Assembly (NCBI GenBank): GCA_009391535.1
Contig: VFHP01000012.1
Location: 1 to 64,000 of the forward strand
Direction: 5' to 3'
From: SAR202 cluster bacterium
GTDB lineage: Bacteria > Chloroflexota > Dehalococcoidia > Lucifugimonadales > UBA2985
Length of the DNA stretch: 64,000 nt
Shown: one piece after another, positions 17,715 to 27,403 of the stretch
Layout: every line of letters starts with the position of its first letter
How positions within the stretch are numbered: position 1 is the stretch's first letter
Program-made: the position numbers and the translations under genes
The notes under the pieces: generated by a model
Database searches by the model: none
What the model was told of the DNA's origin: nothing
Seen by the model: the letters and a program-made list of their open reading frames with translations, nothing else

Positions 17715-19046
17715 ATGACTAACTCCAATGAAAATAATTATTATATTTGGACGATAGGTTGTCAGATGAACACTGCTGACTCCGAAAGATTGTCAAGCAT
17801 CCTGAGCGGTCTTGGATTCAGTGAATCTAAAAACGCCGATGATGCCAACATTGTAGTCCTCAATAGCTGTGTGGTTCGGCAAAGCGCCGAAGACAAAGTT
17901 ACTGGCATGCTAACCTCTTTGAAATCCCTGAAACAAAGATCCGAAGATACAATAGTGGCACTCATGGGCTGCATGGTCGGACCTAAAACCAAAGCCTTAG
18001 AAACAAAGTTCCCCTATGTTGACGTGTTTATGAAACCCCAAGAATATGAACCGTTGATTAATCTTATTGAATCACAAATGGGCATAGATACAACTGGCTG
18101 CCTAAGTAACTTACAGCCTGTAAAGCCTCATATATCCACCCACGTCCCCATAATCCACGGATGCGACGAGTTTTGTTCTTTTTGTATAATTCCGTACAGA
18201 AGAGGTAGACAGGTTAGTAGAGAAATCAATGACATCGTCGACGAGATAACGCTCCTGACAAAAAGAGGAGTAAAAGAAGTGACTTTATTAGGACAAACAG
18301 TAGACGCTTATGGACATGACTTAGCATCAAGCACGGATCTGTCAGAGCTTCTACAGTCAGTGAATCGAATAGACAAATTAGAAAGAATCAGATTCCTTAC
18401 ATCTCACCCTATATATATGAGCAACAAGATAATCGATTCTATAGCAAACCTTAGTAAGGTTTGCGAACATATACTTTTACCGTTTCAAGCCGGAGCCGAC
18501 TCAGTTCTAAAAAACATGAGAAGAGGGTATACCAAACAAGAATATATAAATTTGGTCAACAAAATCAGGTCACAGGTGCCTAATGTTTCTATGAGCACCG
18601 ATGTAATAGTCGGATTTCCAGGTGAAACACAAGCAGATTTCGAATCCACCATGGATATCCTTGAGCAAATAAAGTTCGATAAAGTACATATGGCGGCTTA
18701 TTCTCCTAGACCTGGAACAATAGCACACCGTACAATGGATGACGATGTGGATCTGACAGAAAAGAGAAAGAGACTAAAATTAGTAGAACAATTACAAGAA
18801 AAAATATCTAAAGAGATAAATGCTTCTCTAATAGGTCAATGTTTTGATATACTGGTAGAAGGAAAACATAGAAACAGGTGGTTTGGCAGAACAAGAACTA
18901 ATAAACTTGTCTATTTTGATAGTGAAGATGATATGGCTGGTAACGTTGTGAAAGCACATATATATGAATCCAGTCCTTGGTCTCTAAATGGACACGTGCA
19001 AGATTCTGAACCCGACGCAATCAGAGGTGAACAGCATGGCTACTAA
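17715..19046 (+). CDS. miaB: tRNA-2-methylthio-N6-dimethylallyladenosine synthase
   Basis: This 443-residue radical-SAM methylthiotransferase adds the 2-methylthio group to i6A37 of tRNAs. The N-terminal UPF0004 domain has the three cluster cysteines in GCQMN, NSCVVR and MGCMVG. The radical SAM motif CDEFCSFC lies near residue 150, and a TRAM domain with FDILVEG forms the C-terminus. These fit MiaB rather than RimO or MtaB, though subfamily assignment rests on overall pattern. The stop overlaps the chosen nadA start by 11 bases. No obvious Shine-Dalgarno precedes the ATG. Confidence 0.92.
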   Translation: MTNSNENNYYIWTIGCQMNTADSERLSSILSGLGFSESKNADDANIVVLNSCVVRQSAEDKVTGMLTSLKSLKQRSEDTIVALMGCMVGPKTKALETKFPYVDVFMKPQEYEPLINLIESQMGIDTTGCLSNLQPVKPHISTHVPIIHGCDEFCSFCIIPYRRGRQVSREINDIVDEITLLTKRGVKEVTLLGQTVDAYGHDLASSTDLSELLQSVNRIDKLERIRFLTSHPIYMSNKIIDSIANLSKVCEHILLPFQAGADSVLKNMRRGYTKQEYINLVNKIRSQVPNVSMSTDVIVGFPGETQADFESTMDILEQIKFDKVHMAAYSPRPGTIAHRTMDDDVDLTEKRKRLKLVEQLQEKISKEINASLIGQCFDILVEGKHRNRWFGRTRTNKLVYFDSEDDMAGNVVKAHIYESSPWSLNGHVQDSEPDAIRGEQHGY

Positions 19047-20241
19047 ACAAAAATTGCCGTTTATACCGCTAACAGAGTCACAGCAATCTGCTTTTTGTAG
19101 AACAGACGAGAATCTGCTAGTTAAACCGCTGGCCGAAGAATTCTCTGCTGTTGTAAGTTGGCAAGACATACCGGAAAAATACCACCACATGCCTGGAGAG
19201 GAACTATCAACCCGTATCTCCCTAGCTAGACAGGAATTAGGAGAGAAATTAGTGATACTGGGACATCACTACCAAAGAGATGAGATAGTTCAATTCGCTG
19301 ACTTCCGAGGCGATTCACTAAAACTGTCTCAACAAGCAGCAGGGCAAGAAAAAGCAGAATTCATTGTGTTTTGCGGCGTCCATTTTATGGCCGAAACTGC
19401 AGATATATTGAGTGCATCGCATCAACAAGTTATATTACCAAACATCACCGCGGGTTGCTCGATGGCGGATATGGCTCGTACAGATGATGTCTTGGATTGC
19501 TGGGATGATATACAACAAATTCTGGGCGATGAAAAAATTATCCCGATAACCTACATGAATTCAACAGCAGCAATAAAAAGTCTTTGTGGTAAGAATAATG
19601 GCATAGTATGCACTTCGTCTAATGCAAAGGCTGTATTCGAATGGGCATTCGAAAGAGGCAACAAAGTTATATTTTTCCCTGACCAACACTTGGGGCGTAA
19701 CACAGGCTTGAAGCTCAACATACCAATAGACCAGATGTTAGTATGGAACCCTTTCAAACCAATGGGTGGCCACGACGATGAAAAGATCAGAGACGCGAGA
19801 GTCATTCTCTGGCAAGGTCATTGCTCTGTACATACCAGATTTAATGTAAGGCAAATCGAAAAGGCTCGCAGCGAACATCCGGATATAAATATTATAGTCC
19901 ACCCAGAATGCACCATGGATGTAGTAGAAGCGTCTGATCTTGACGGATCAACCGAATTCATAATAGACAAAATAAATAATGCACCACCTGGAAGTAAGTG
20001 GGCGGTTGGAACCGAGATAAGCTTAGTTAATCGTTTGTCACAAGAAAACCCTGACAAACTGATATTCTGTTTGGACTCTATAGTGTGCCCTTGCTCAACA
20101 ATGTACCGTACTCATCCTGCATACCTCCTTTGGTCGTTAGAAAAACTGTTAGAGGGTGAGGTAATCAACCAAATCACCGTTGATGAAGAGACAGCGAAGT
20201 ATGCTAAACTGGCACTTGACCGCATGCTACATGAAATTTGA
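19036..20241 (+). CDS. nadA: Quinolinate synthase A
   Basis: This 401-residue [4Fe-4S] enzyme condenses iminoaspartate with dihydroxyacetone phosphate to quinolinate in NAD synthesis. Characteristic segments are ILGHHYQRDEI, VFCGVHFMAETA, NITAGCSMADM, VHPECTMDVVEASD and the C-terminal CLDSIVCPCSTMYRT. The ATG at 19036 is preferred: AGAGGTG lies about six bases upstream, within the end of miaB. An in-frame ATG at 18988 would overlap miaB by 59 bases. nadB is not in the window, and nadC follows 99 bases downstream. Confidence 0.95.
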   Translation: MATKQKLPFIPLTESQQSAFCRTDENLLVKPLAEEFSAVVSWQDIPEKYHHMPGEELSTRISLARQELGEKLVILGHHYQRDEIVQFADFRGDSLKLSQQAAGQEKAEFIVFCGVHFMAETADILSASHQQVILPNITAGCSMADMARTDDVLDCWDDIQQILGDEKIIPITYMNSTAAIKSLCGKNNGIVCTSSNAKAVFEWAFERGNKVIFFPDQHLGRNTGLKLNIPIDQMLVWNPFKPMGGHDDEKIRDARVILWQGHCSVHTRFNVRQIEKARSEHPDINIIVHPECTMDVVEASDLDGSTEFIIDKINNAPPGSKWAVGTEISLVNRLSQENPDKLIFCLDSIVCPCSTMYRTHPAYLLWSLEKLLEGEVINQITVDEETAKYAKLALDRMLHEI

Positions 20242-20340
20242 TTCTCACCAGAATCAAATGCCAATTATGTAAAGGTGTTTCCCCTCTACACAAATAAGGA
20301 ATAAATTATATTATAAGTCAGGCACATCGAAGTTGATCAT

Positions 20341-21192
20341 ATGTCCGAATTAAGCATCTCAATCAAGCAGCTCATAAGCAGATCCATACAGGAAGATATC
20401 AGCCATGGCGATATAACAACCGATTCATTGATACCGCCCGACAGTAATGGGCTTGCCGTGATCATCGTCAAAGACTCAGGAATATTGGCCGGAATACATA
20501 TGGCCGTAGAAGTTTTCTTTCAGATAGATCCTGAAATTACCTGCAACATCTTTGTAAACGACGGAGATCGGGTCAAAAACGGAGATATAGTAGCAGAGTT
20601 AAAAGGCAAAACAAAATCGCTGCTTAAAGCTGAAAGGTTGGCACTGAATTTTTTACAGAGAGCCAGTGGTATCGCCACAGAAACTGGAGAGTATGTAAAA
20701 AAGATACAAGGCACAAGCGCTCGCATAATTGATACTAGGAAAACAACCCCCGGGCTCAGAGAAATAGAAAAATATGCTGTCACGGTTGGAGGGGGCCATA
20801 GCCACAGATTTAACTTATCCGACGGTGTATTAATTAAAGACAACCATATATCAAGCTTGCGTTCGGATTTAACACTTCGAGATATAATATCAAAAGCTAG
20901 ACAGAATACTCCACATACACTAACTATAGAAATAGAAGTAGAAAATTATGATGACGCTAAAGAAGCATTTGAAGGCAAGGCAGATATCATACTACTAGAT
21001 AATATGACACCAGAAGAAATGAAAAGAGTTGTACAATTAGTTGATGGGCAATGCCTATTAGAAGCATCCGGTGGCATAAATATCAACACCGTACGCCTAG
21101 TTGCTGAGTCGGGAGTCGACTTGATATCCGTAGGGTCAATAACGCATTCCGCCAAATCCCTAGACATTAGCCTAGATTTCAGGTCGGCATAA
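20341..21192 (+). CDS. nadC: Nicotinate-nucleotide pyrophosphorylase (quinolinate phosphoribosyltransferase)
   Basis: This 283-residue enzyme converts quinolinate and PRPP to nicotinate mononucleotide. The family pattern is complete: ERLALNFLQRASGIAT, DTRKTTPGLR, VGGGHSHRFNLSD, LIKDNHI, and the C-terminal EASGGINI and GVDLISVGSITHS. Length is normal. It follows nadA in the same direction, so the pair makes nicotinate mononucleotide from iminoaspartate. The 99-base gap between them holds only AT-rich sequence without a clear promoter or terminator. Confidence 0.96.
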   Translation: MSELSISIKQLISRSIQEDISHGDITTDSLIPPDSNGLAVIIVKDSGILAGIHMAVEVFFQIDPEITCNIFVNDGDRVKNGDIVAELKGKTKSLLKAERLALNFLQRASGIATETGEYVKKIQGTSARIIDTRKTTPGLREIEKYAVTVGGGHSHRFNLSDGVLIKDNHISSLRSDLTLRDIISKARQNTPHTLTIEIEVENYDDAKEAFEGKADIILLDNMTPEEMKRVVQLVDGQCLLEASGGININTVRLVAESGVDLISVGSITHSAKSLDISLDFRSA

Positions 21193-21242
21193 TATCAGAG
21201 TTCCTTATACCGAATTAATTTACCCGTAAAAGATGCGTCATC

Positions 21243-21271
21243 TTGCATCGCTTTTGTATTTGTGAGATACT
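21243..21271 (+). promoter_or_regulatory. Candidate promoter of the rpsB operon
   Basis: TTGCAT (21243-21248) and GATACT (21266-21271) are spaced by 17 bases, about 60 bases upstream of the chosen rpsB start. A small inverted repeat (GATGC/GCATC) lies just upstream at about 21232-21249. Confidence 0.45.
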
Positions 21272-21329
21272 CTGCGACGTGGATCCGAATAGGGTCTCTT
21301 TTTTTCTAGACAGATTGGAAGTAAAGTTT

Positions 21330-22241
21330 ATGGTATCACCAGCAGAAAAAGAAACAACTCAAGACACGTTGACAATGAAATCCTTGCTCGAAGCAGGGCT
21401 CCATTTCGGGCATCAAACACAAAGATGGCATCCCCGAATGAAGCAATATATATTCGCTCAGCGTAATGGCATTCACATAATAGACCTCCAGCAATCAATG
21501 TCTCTACTGGAGAGGGCATCCGCTTTTGTCTCTGACCTCGTTGCTAGCGGGCAAACAATACTGTTTGTAGGCACAAAAAGACAAGCCCAAGATTCTATTG
21601 AACAGGCCGCCACTCGCTGTGAAATGTTCTACATCAAAAACAGATGGTTAGGCGGAATGCTTACGAATTTCAGTACCATACAAAAGAGAATAGATTACCT
21701 GATTAATCTTGAAACCGAAAAGGACAAAGGGTTGTTCAACGTCCTAACTAAAAAAGAAGGACTCAAGAAGCAAGAGGAATTAGATCGATTGAACAGAAAT
21801 TTCGGCGGTGTTAAGAGTATGAGAAACTTGCCTGGGGCTCTGTTTGTTGTAGATATAGGACTGGAAAACATAGCAGTAGAAGAAGCAAGAAAAATGAACA
21901 TACCAATAGTTGCAATGGTAGACACGGATTGTGACCCAGACCTTGTAGACTACCCTATAGCAGCGAATGATGATGCAATTAGATCTATCGGACTCACGGT
22001 GAATTGTATGGCCGATGCTGTTATCGAAGGCATGGCGAGAAGGGAACAACAATTAGAATCTCAACAAGGAACAACAGATACAGCTGACGCTGAAACCAGC
22101 AATATGGGCAATGATGAACCTATAGGAACATTGGATGCCGAACCAACAACGAATGACAGCGAAGATACAACAGAAACAATAGAGGGGAATGAGCCTCCGT
22201 CAGCAGAAAATGTTGACAGTAACAACACAGAAAGCAATTAA
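21330..22241 (+). CDS. rpsB: 30S ribosomal protein S2 with acidic C-terminal extension
   Basis: This is ribosomal protein S2, recognised by [42 protein letters not shown] and [14 protein letters not shown]. The start at 21330 is chosen because family members begin shortly before the SLLEAG motif and a GGAAG lies about nine bases upstream; an upstream in-frame start at 21243 would add 29 unconserved residues. After the conserved core there is a tail of about 70 residues (from about 235 to 303) made mostly of E, D, T, N and S. It is followed three bases later by tsf. Confidence 0.95.
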   Translation: MVSPAEKETTQDTLTMKSLLEAGLHFGHQTQRWHPRMKQYIFAQRNGIHIIDLQQSMSLLERASAFVSDLVASGQTILFVGTKRQAQDSIEQAATRCEMFYIKNRWLGGMLTNFSTIQKRIDYLINLETEKDKGLFNVLTKKEGLKKQEELDRLNRNFGGVKSMRNLPGALFVVDIGLENIAVEEARKMNIPIVAMVDTDCDPDLVDYPIAANDDAIRSIGLTVNCMADAVIEGMARREQQLESQQGTTDTADAETSNMGNDEPIGTLDAEPTTNDSEDTTETIEGNEPPSAENVDSNNTESN

Positions 22242-22244
22242 GAT

Positions 22245-22751
22245 ATGGCCGATATCTCTGTAGAAACAATAAAAGCCTTGAGAGAAGAAACTAGTGCAGG
22301 GATAATGGACTGTAAAAACGCTTTAGCAGAGTCCAATGGAGACCTGACAAAGGCCGCCGAAATACTCAGGGAAAAAGGACTCTTGACCGCTAGTAAAAAA
22401 TCCTCTCGGGAAACCTCAGAAGGTATTATTGACTGCTACATTCACACTGGTGGTAGAGTGGCTGCAGTGGTAGAATTAAATTGTGAGACAGATTTCGTTG
22501 CCAGAACCACGGAATTCAAGGATTTGGCACATAATTTAGCGATGCAAGTTGCTGCGATGGCTCCAACTTATCTCGACAGTGAATCCGTGCCAGAATCTGA
22601 AAATATAAACCCTGAAGAATCTTGTCTGATGGAACAGTCTTTTATAAGAGACCCATCAACCACCATCAGAGATCTAGTAAACGAAACAGTCGGTAGAGTT
22701 GGTGAAAACATTAGAGTTAGAAGGTTTCAAAGATTCTCCCTTGGAGAATAG
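22245..22751 (+). CDS. tsf: Elongation factor Ts, short form
   Basis: This 168-residue protein is the nucleotide-exchange factor for EF-Tu. The N-terminal UBA-like domain reads VETIKALREETSAGIMDCKNAL, followed by AAEILREKGL and the core signature VAAVVELNCETDFVARTTEF, ending with VGRVGENIRVRRF. It is the short form lacking the coiled-coil insertion and second subdomain of the E. coli protein, which is common outside Proteobacteria. It starts three bases after rpsB and is probably coupled to it. In most bacteria pyrH follows; here the next gene is frr after a 144-base gap. Confidence 0.95.
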   Translation: MADISVETIKALREETSAGIMDCKNALAESNGDLTKAAEILREKGLLTASKKSSRETSEGIIDCYIHTGGRVAAVVELNCETDFVARTTEFKDLAHNLAMQVAAMAPTYLDSESVPESENINPEESCLMEQSFIRDPSTTIRDLVNETVGRVGENIRVRRFQRFSLGE

Positions 22752-22895
22752 CGAAACACAGCCAAAAGAATCATGTGCTCAGATTAAACTAATGGACATT
22801 CACACACAATGTTGTGCCAGACTCTCGTATCTCTTCAGTATACGCTGTGAGCGTCACGAACCTACAACTGCATAATACTAATATTGGAGTTAAGT

Positions 22896-23459
22896 ATGGG
22901 TACTATCCAGGAAGCCATAGATCAAAGCGAGAAAAAAAACACTAACTCGACAGAGGCCCTGAAAAGAGAACTGAGTAGCGTCAGGACCGGGAGAGCTAAT
23001 CCTGCAATACTGGACGGAGTAATGGTAGACTACTACGGATCATCTACACCGTTAAACCAAATAGCGTCAATATCTGCCCCAGAGGCTAGGCTTCTAGTTG
23101 TACAGCCGTGGGACCCTCAGAGTATACCGTCAATAGAAAAAGCAATCCAACAAATAGGAACTGGCATTAATCCCGCTATTGACGGTAATATACTAAGACT
23201 TCCAATCCCTGCTTTGACTGAAGACAGACGGAAAGATATGGTAAAACAAGTTAGGCAAAAGATAGAAGAAAGCAGAATATCTGTTAGGAACAACAGAAGG
23301 GATTCCATAGAACAAATAAGATCCTTGGAAAAAAATAAGGATATATCTCAAGACGAAAGCAGAAGAGCACAAGATCAGATACAGAAGATAACTGACTCAT
23401 ACATAAATGAAATAGACCTTTTGGGGATAGAAAAAGAGAAGGAAGTAATGGAAGTTTAA
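22896..23459 (+). CDS. frr: Ribosome recycling factor
   Basis: This 187-residue protein splits post-termination ribosomes with EF-G. Signature segments are RTGRANPAILDGVMVDYYG, PLNQIASISAPEARLLVVQPWD, LPIPALTEDRRKDMVK and the C-terminal coiled-coil helix. Length is normal. The ATG at 22896 is preferred because GGAG (22886-22889) lies six bases upstream; an in-frame TTG at 22884 overlaps that site. It is followed 17 bases later by uppS. The upstream 144 bases lack a convincing promoter but contain short inverted repeats (CACAA/TTGTG at 22805-22816 and CGTAT/ATACG at 22826-22844). Confidence 0.96.
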   Translation: MGTIQEAIDQSEKKNTNSTEALKRELSSVRTGRANPAILDGVMVDYYGSSTPLNQIASISAPEARLLVVQPWDPQSIPSIEKAIQQIGTGINPAIDGNILRLPIPALTEDRRKDMVKQVRQKIEESRISVRNNRRDSIEQIRSLEKNKDISQDESRRAQDQIQKITDSYINEIDLLGIEKEKEVMEV

Positions 23460-23476
23460 CCCATTACAGGAATAAA

Positions 23477-24244
23477 TTGGACTTGGGGTCTAGACCGTTA
23501 GAAATGAGACGCACGAACAAAGATTCACTCAACAAGAATGTTAGCCACAATGGAGTCCTTACTCATTTGGCTATAATTATGGACGGCAATGGTCGCTGGG
23601 CGGAGAGCAAGAGCCTGCCAAGGCTAGCCGGCCATCGAGCCGGAACAGAAAACATACGCAGCATAATCGAAGAATCTGCAAAACATGGTATCCAACACCT
23701 AACTCTGTTCGCATTCTCAACTGAAAATTGGCGACGCCCATCAAGTGAAGTTGAAGGGATAATGAATCTTCTCAAAAATGTCATTAACAGTGAAACATCT
23801 CCCCTGCATCAAAAAGGTGTAAAAATATCGCATATTGGTTCTCTAGAAGGCCTGTCAAAAGAATTAAAGGAAGCCATATCGTACGCTACAAATCTAACTC
23901 GCAACAATAAAGCTATCTGCCTAAACATAGCATTTAATTACGGAGGAAGAGCGGAAATATTAGAAGCCGCAAAAAAGATATTAACAGACGATATATCTGT
24001 TCGTGATCTTGACGAAAAAACTTTTTCCAGTTACTTAGACACATCAGGAATACCTGATCCGGACCTAATAATTAGAACAGGAGGAGAGATGAGACTGAGT
24101 AATTTCTTAATCTGGCAGTCAGCTTACAGCGAATATTATAGTACAACCAAGTTCTGGCCGGATTTTAAGAAAAGGGATCTACGTAAAGCATTAGACACCT
24201 ATAAACAAAGAACTAGACGTTTTGGAGAAATAAGTACTGGTTAA
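23477..24244 (+). CDS. uppS: Isoprenyl transferase (undecaprenyl diphosphate synthase)
   Basis: This 255-residue cis-prenyltransferase makes the C55 carrier lipid for cell-envelope glycans. The catalytic aspartate is in IIMDGNGRWAE, with AFSTENWRRP and the C-terminal LIIRTGGEMRLSNFLIWQSAYSE. The TTG at 23477 is chosen because AGGA lies six bases upstream; an ATG at 23504 is in frame without a ribosome site, so the first nine residues are uncertain. Its neighbours cdsA, dxr, rseP and ispG give the usual envelope and isoprenoid cluster. Confidence 0.94.
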   Translation: MDLGSRPLEMRRTNKDSLNKNVSHNGVLTHLAIIMDGNGRWAESKSLPRLAGHRAGTENIRSIIEESAKHGIQHLTLFAFSTENWRRPSSEVEGIMNLLKNVINSETSPLHQKGVKISHIGSLEGLSKELKEAISYATNLTRNNKAICLNIAFNYGGRAEILEAAKKILTDDISVRDLDEKTFSSYLDTSGIPDPDLIIRTGGEMRLSNFLIWQSAYSEYYSTTKFWPDFKKRDLRKALDTYKQRTRRFGEISTG

Positions 24245-24262
24245 TCCGGTTGTGGGAACCTG

Positions 24263-25090
24263 ATGCAACTCCGAATAATAACTGCGACTCTTGGCATACC
24301 GGTTGTCTTTTTAATACTTTGGGCTGGATACCCATGGATCTGGATAGCATTCAGTATCGTATCGACTATTGCAATCTTAGAGTTTTATAACTTAAATCCC
24401 AATAATTGCCCAATTATAGTAAAAATCATTGGTGTTTGTTGGCTCAACATGCTTCTATCCAATGGTTATATTTTACATCTTGCACAAATTGATATTCTTA
24501 TGTTGGGATTGGTTGGGATACCTACCGTAAACTTTCTTTTACAAATCATAGTTTTCTGTAAAAACAAATTCAATCAACCTTTTGAACTAAAACAACCATC
24601 CTTATATTCTCTCCATACTCTAATAGGAATCATATATATTGGTATACCTGTTTCTTTATCGTTAAGCATTCGCAATGAAGCCAACGGGTTTGAGTTATTG
24701 GCAATAATAATATTTGGAGTATTTGTTACAGATACATTTTCATTTCTTACGGGTAAACTTATTGGAACCCGCAAATTGGCCCCGACCATTAGTCCAGGCA
24801 AAACTTGGGAAGGGGCAGTAGGAGGATTCTTGTTTGGCTCCAGTTTTACTATCTATTTAACACATACTTTGGCTGTGTTTAACAATTTTCAGCTTATTCT
24901 GCTTCTTGGGTTTGCTTTGGCGATATCGGCCCAAATTGGCGACTTACTTGAATCTAAACTTAAGAGAATAGCTAAAGTTAAAGACACTGGAAATCTAATA
25001 CCCGGTCATGGCGGAGTGCTGGACAGAATGGACAGCATCATATTGACTATCGTAGTTTTATATCCTCTAATTAAATGGGGAGTAGAATGA
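24263..25090 (+). CDS. cdsA: Phosphatidate cytidylyltransferase
   Basis: This 275-residue integral membrane protein makes CDP-diacylglycerol, the precursor of bacterial phospholipids. About seven hydrophobic segments are visible. The C-terminal signature of the family is intact: SKLKRIAKVKDTGNLIPGHG followed by GVLDRMDS. The stop TGA overlaps the dxr ATG (ATGA), indicating translational coupling. Its product is also the substrate for the inositol-phosphate lipid synthase encoded at 47.4 kb. Confidence 0.94.
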   Translation: MQLRIITATLGIPVVFLILWAGYPWIWIAFSIVSTIAILEFYNLNPNNCPIIVKIIGVCWLNMLLSNGYILHLAQIDILMLGLVGIPTVNFLLQIIVFCKNKFNQPFELKQPSLYSLHTLIGIIYIGIPVSLSLSIRNEANGFELLAIIIFGVFVTDTFSFLTGKLIGTRKLAPTISPGKTWEGAVGGFLFGSSFTIYLTHTLAVFNNFQLILLLGFALAISAQIGDLLESKLKRIAKVKDTGNLIPGHGGVLDRMDSIILTIVVLYPLIKWGVE

Positions 25091-26214
25091 AAAAAATAGT
25101 AATACTTGGATCTACTGGATCAGTCGGGCAGCAAACATTGTCCGTAATAAGGTTGTTTCCTGACGAATTGCAAGTAGTTGGATTAACAGCCGGTGACAAT
25201 ACAGAATTGCTTTTAGAACAAATGCAAGAATTCCAACCCAAATTCATTGGATGCAAAAACCCCTCGGTGCTTCCTAAGGAAGCACTGATTGATAATTGCC
25301 AGATTCTATCTCCAAAAGAAATGGTGCAACTAGATGAAGTTGACTGTGTAGTAGCCGCAACGGTCGGTACAGCAGCGTTACATCCGATAATCAAAGCAAT
25401 AGAGTCCGGAAAGGACATAATTTTATCCAATAAAGAATCTATAGTCATGGCTGGTGCTTTAGTAACTTCACTAGCAGAAAAGCATAATGTTTCCATACTG
25501 CCTGTAGACAGTGAACCAAGTGCAATATGGCAATGTCTTCGTGGAGAGGATAAAGAAATATCTCGCATAATAATAACCGCCTCTGGAGGAGCTCTTCGAC
25601 ATAAATCTTTGGACGATCTCCATACCGTTACTCCTGAAGAGGCATTAAAACATCCCACATGGACTATGGGGAAGAAAATAACTGTAGATTCCGCGACTTT
25701 AATGAATAAAGGGTTTGAAGTAATAGAGTCAAAGTGGTTGTTTAATGTACCTTGGGACAAAATAGAAGTCGTAGTTCATCACCAAAGCATAATACATTCT
25801 ATGGTCGAATTCATAGATGGATCGGTTAAGGCTCAAATTAGCCCTCCAGATATGCGTCTTCCAATCCATTATGCCCTATTCTATCCAAAACGAGTTGAAA
25901 ATTCTGTCATAGAAAAATTCAATCCTAGTGTAACGAAATCACTAACTTTTGAAGAGTTGGACCACGGAAGATATCCATGTTTTGACATCGCCATAGAGTG
26001 TGGTACGAAAGGACACACATATCCATCAGTATTAAACGCTGCAGACGAAATAGCAGTAGATCTTTTCCTGAAAAACCAAATAAGGTTTACTGACATTCCA
26101 TTACTAGTGGAGTCCGTAATATCTAAACACAATCCCACGTCTGATCCAAATATTGAAGAAATAATGATGGCTGATGCATGGGCTCGTAATCTTGCTCGTG
26201 AATGGAAAAGTTAG
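25087..26214 (+). CDS. dxr: 1-deoxy-D-xylulose 5-phosphate reductoisomerase
   Basis: This 375-residue NADPH-dependent enzyme makes MEP, the committed step of the non-mevalonate isoprenoid pathway. Motifs are ILGSTGSVGQQTL, LSNKESIVMAG, PVDSEPSAIWQ, ITASGGALR and MNKGFEVIESKWLF. The ATG at 25087 is chosen over an in-frame ATG at 25075 because GGGGAG sits just upstream and the conserved NADPH-binding strand starts three residues later. The last codon is followed directly by the rseP start. Confidence 0.96.
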   Translation: MKKIVILGSTGSVGQQTLSVIRLFPDELQVVGLTAGDNTELLLEQMQEFQPKFIGCKNPSVLPKEALIDNCQILSPKEMVQLDEVDCVVAATVGTAALHPIIKAIESGKDIILSNKESIVMAGALVTSLAEKHNVSILPVDSEPSAIWQCLRGEDKEISRIIITASGGALRHKSLDDLHTVTPEEALKHPTWTMGKKITVDSATLMNKGFEVIESKWLFNVPWDKIEVVVHHQSIIHSMVEFIDGSVKAQISPPDMRLPIHYALFYPKRVENSVIEKFNPSVTKSLTFEELDHGRYPCFDIAIECGTKGHTYPSVLNAADEIAVDLFLKNQIRFTDIPLLVESVISKHNPTSDPNIEEIMMADAWARNLAREWKS

Positions 26215-27333
26215 GTGCTGGGAGGCGTTCTGGTCATACTGGGTTTCATAGTGATACTAATGGTCCACGAAGGAGGTCACTTGATATCAGCGAAACTCTT
26301 GGGTATCAAAGCAACTCAATATTTCCTAGGTTTCGGTCCTACTATATGGTCATTCACAAAAAATGATACTGAATATGGTATAAAAGCAATACCAGCCGGA
26401 GGATACGTTCGTATCATAGGAATGAATGATTTAGAGAATGTTGACATAAACGATGAATATACTACATACAGGTCAAGACCGTTCTGGCAAAAATCGCTTG
26501 TAGTAATGTCTGGTATCGGTACTCATTTTGTACTTGCATTCATTATACTTTGGTCAGCCAGTGTGATAATAGGAGCACCGGACACAAATAAACCATCATT
26601 AGAAATTGCAAGAATAATACCTCTAGACAATGAAGGATATCCGAGTGCCGCTAAGTCTGCTAATATGCTGCCTGGTGACATCATACTGGCCGTGAACGGC
26701 TCTTCTATATCCCAATGGTCAGAATTAGCAAACACATTATTGCAAAATCCTCGCAAATCCGTATCAATCACGCTTTCCAGGAATGATGAAATAGTTAACT
26801 TAGATACTGTGTTGGGAGCGAAAAAAGATGACGTATCGGGAAAAGATGTAGGGGTTTTAGGTATAACGCCAAAATTTGGTAAAACAAGAGAAAATCCGGT
26901 TTCAGCTATAATCAGTTCCCTAAAACATACAGTAACCCTCACTAAGTTAAGTGCTTTAGGCATATGGGAATTTGCCACTAATTTCAATCGCTTCGTAGAC
27001 GCTGCAATAAACAATAACCCCGAACTGAACGAAATCAGACCAGTCAGTGTAATTGGAATAACACAATTTGCTGTTGCTAGCCAACAATCGGGTATATTCT
27101 TTACTTTCAACCTTATAGCATATATAAGTATCTTCATAGGTATTGTTAATGCCATACCTCTATACCCTTTCGATGGCGGCCATTTTGCTGTGGCTTTATA
27201 TGAGAAAATAACCAGTAAGAAATTGGACATACGAAAATTAATGCCAATAGGTTTTTTGTTTTTTTCCTTAGTAGTGTTGATAAATATAGTCGGAATATAC
27301 TATGACATAGTAAATCCTATAGATTTAACCTGA
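26215..27333 (+). CDS. rseP: Site-2 metalloprotease, RseP/YluC family
   Basis: This 372-residue intramembrane zinc protease carries HEGGH in its first membrane segment (VILMVHEGGHLIS), matching HExxH. One PDZ domain follows (LPGDIILAVNGSSI near residues 155-165). The C-terminal third ligand region reads NAIPLYPFDGGH, where the usual LDG is FDG but the aspartate is kept. The start is GTG at 26215, immediately after the dxr stop. The RseP family cleaves anti-sigma factors and signal peptides; the substrate here is unknown. Confidence 0.92.
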   Translation: MLGGVLVILGFIVILMVHEGGHLISAKLLGIKATQYFLGFGPTIWSFTKNDTEYGIKAIPAGGYVRIIGMNDLENVDINDEYTTYRSRPFWQKSLVVMSGIGTHFVLAFIILWSASVIIGAPDTNKPSLEIARIIPLDNEGYPSAAKSANMLPGDIILAVNGSSISQWSELANTLLQNPRKSVSITLSRNDEIVNLDTVLGAKKDDVSGKDVGVLGITPKFGKTRENPVSAIISSLKHTVTLTKLSALGIWEFATNFNRFVDAAINNNPELNEIRPVSVIGITQFAVASQQSGIFFTFNLIAYISIFIGIVNAIPLYPFDGGHFAVALYEKITSKKLDIRKLMPIGFLFFSLVVLINIVGIYYDIVNPIDLT

Positions 27334-27403
27334 CTTTGATCATTGACCCTTTATCTGCTTTGGAATAGACTTACCCCAATAATAGACCTGAAAGAAAAAC
27401 GAA

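Noticed and set aside
22805-22857. Short inverted repeats between tsf and frr as an RNA element
   Set aside because: Stems of four or five pairs with poor or too-tight loops; no known RNA family is recognisable.
25071-25760. 229-residue minus-strand ORF opposite dxr
   Set aside because: Complete overlap with dxr on the other strand; its composition is that of an antisense shadow.
26523-27230. 235-residue minus-strand ORF opposite rseP
   Set aside because: Complete overlap with the metalloprotease gene, no ribosome site and no family pattern.
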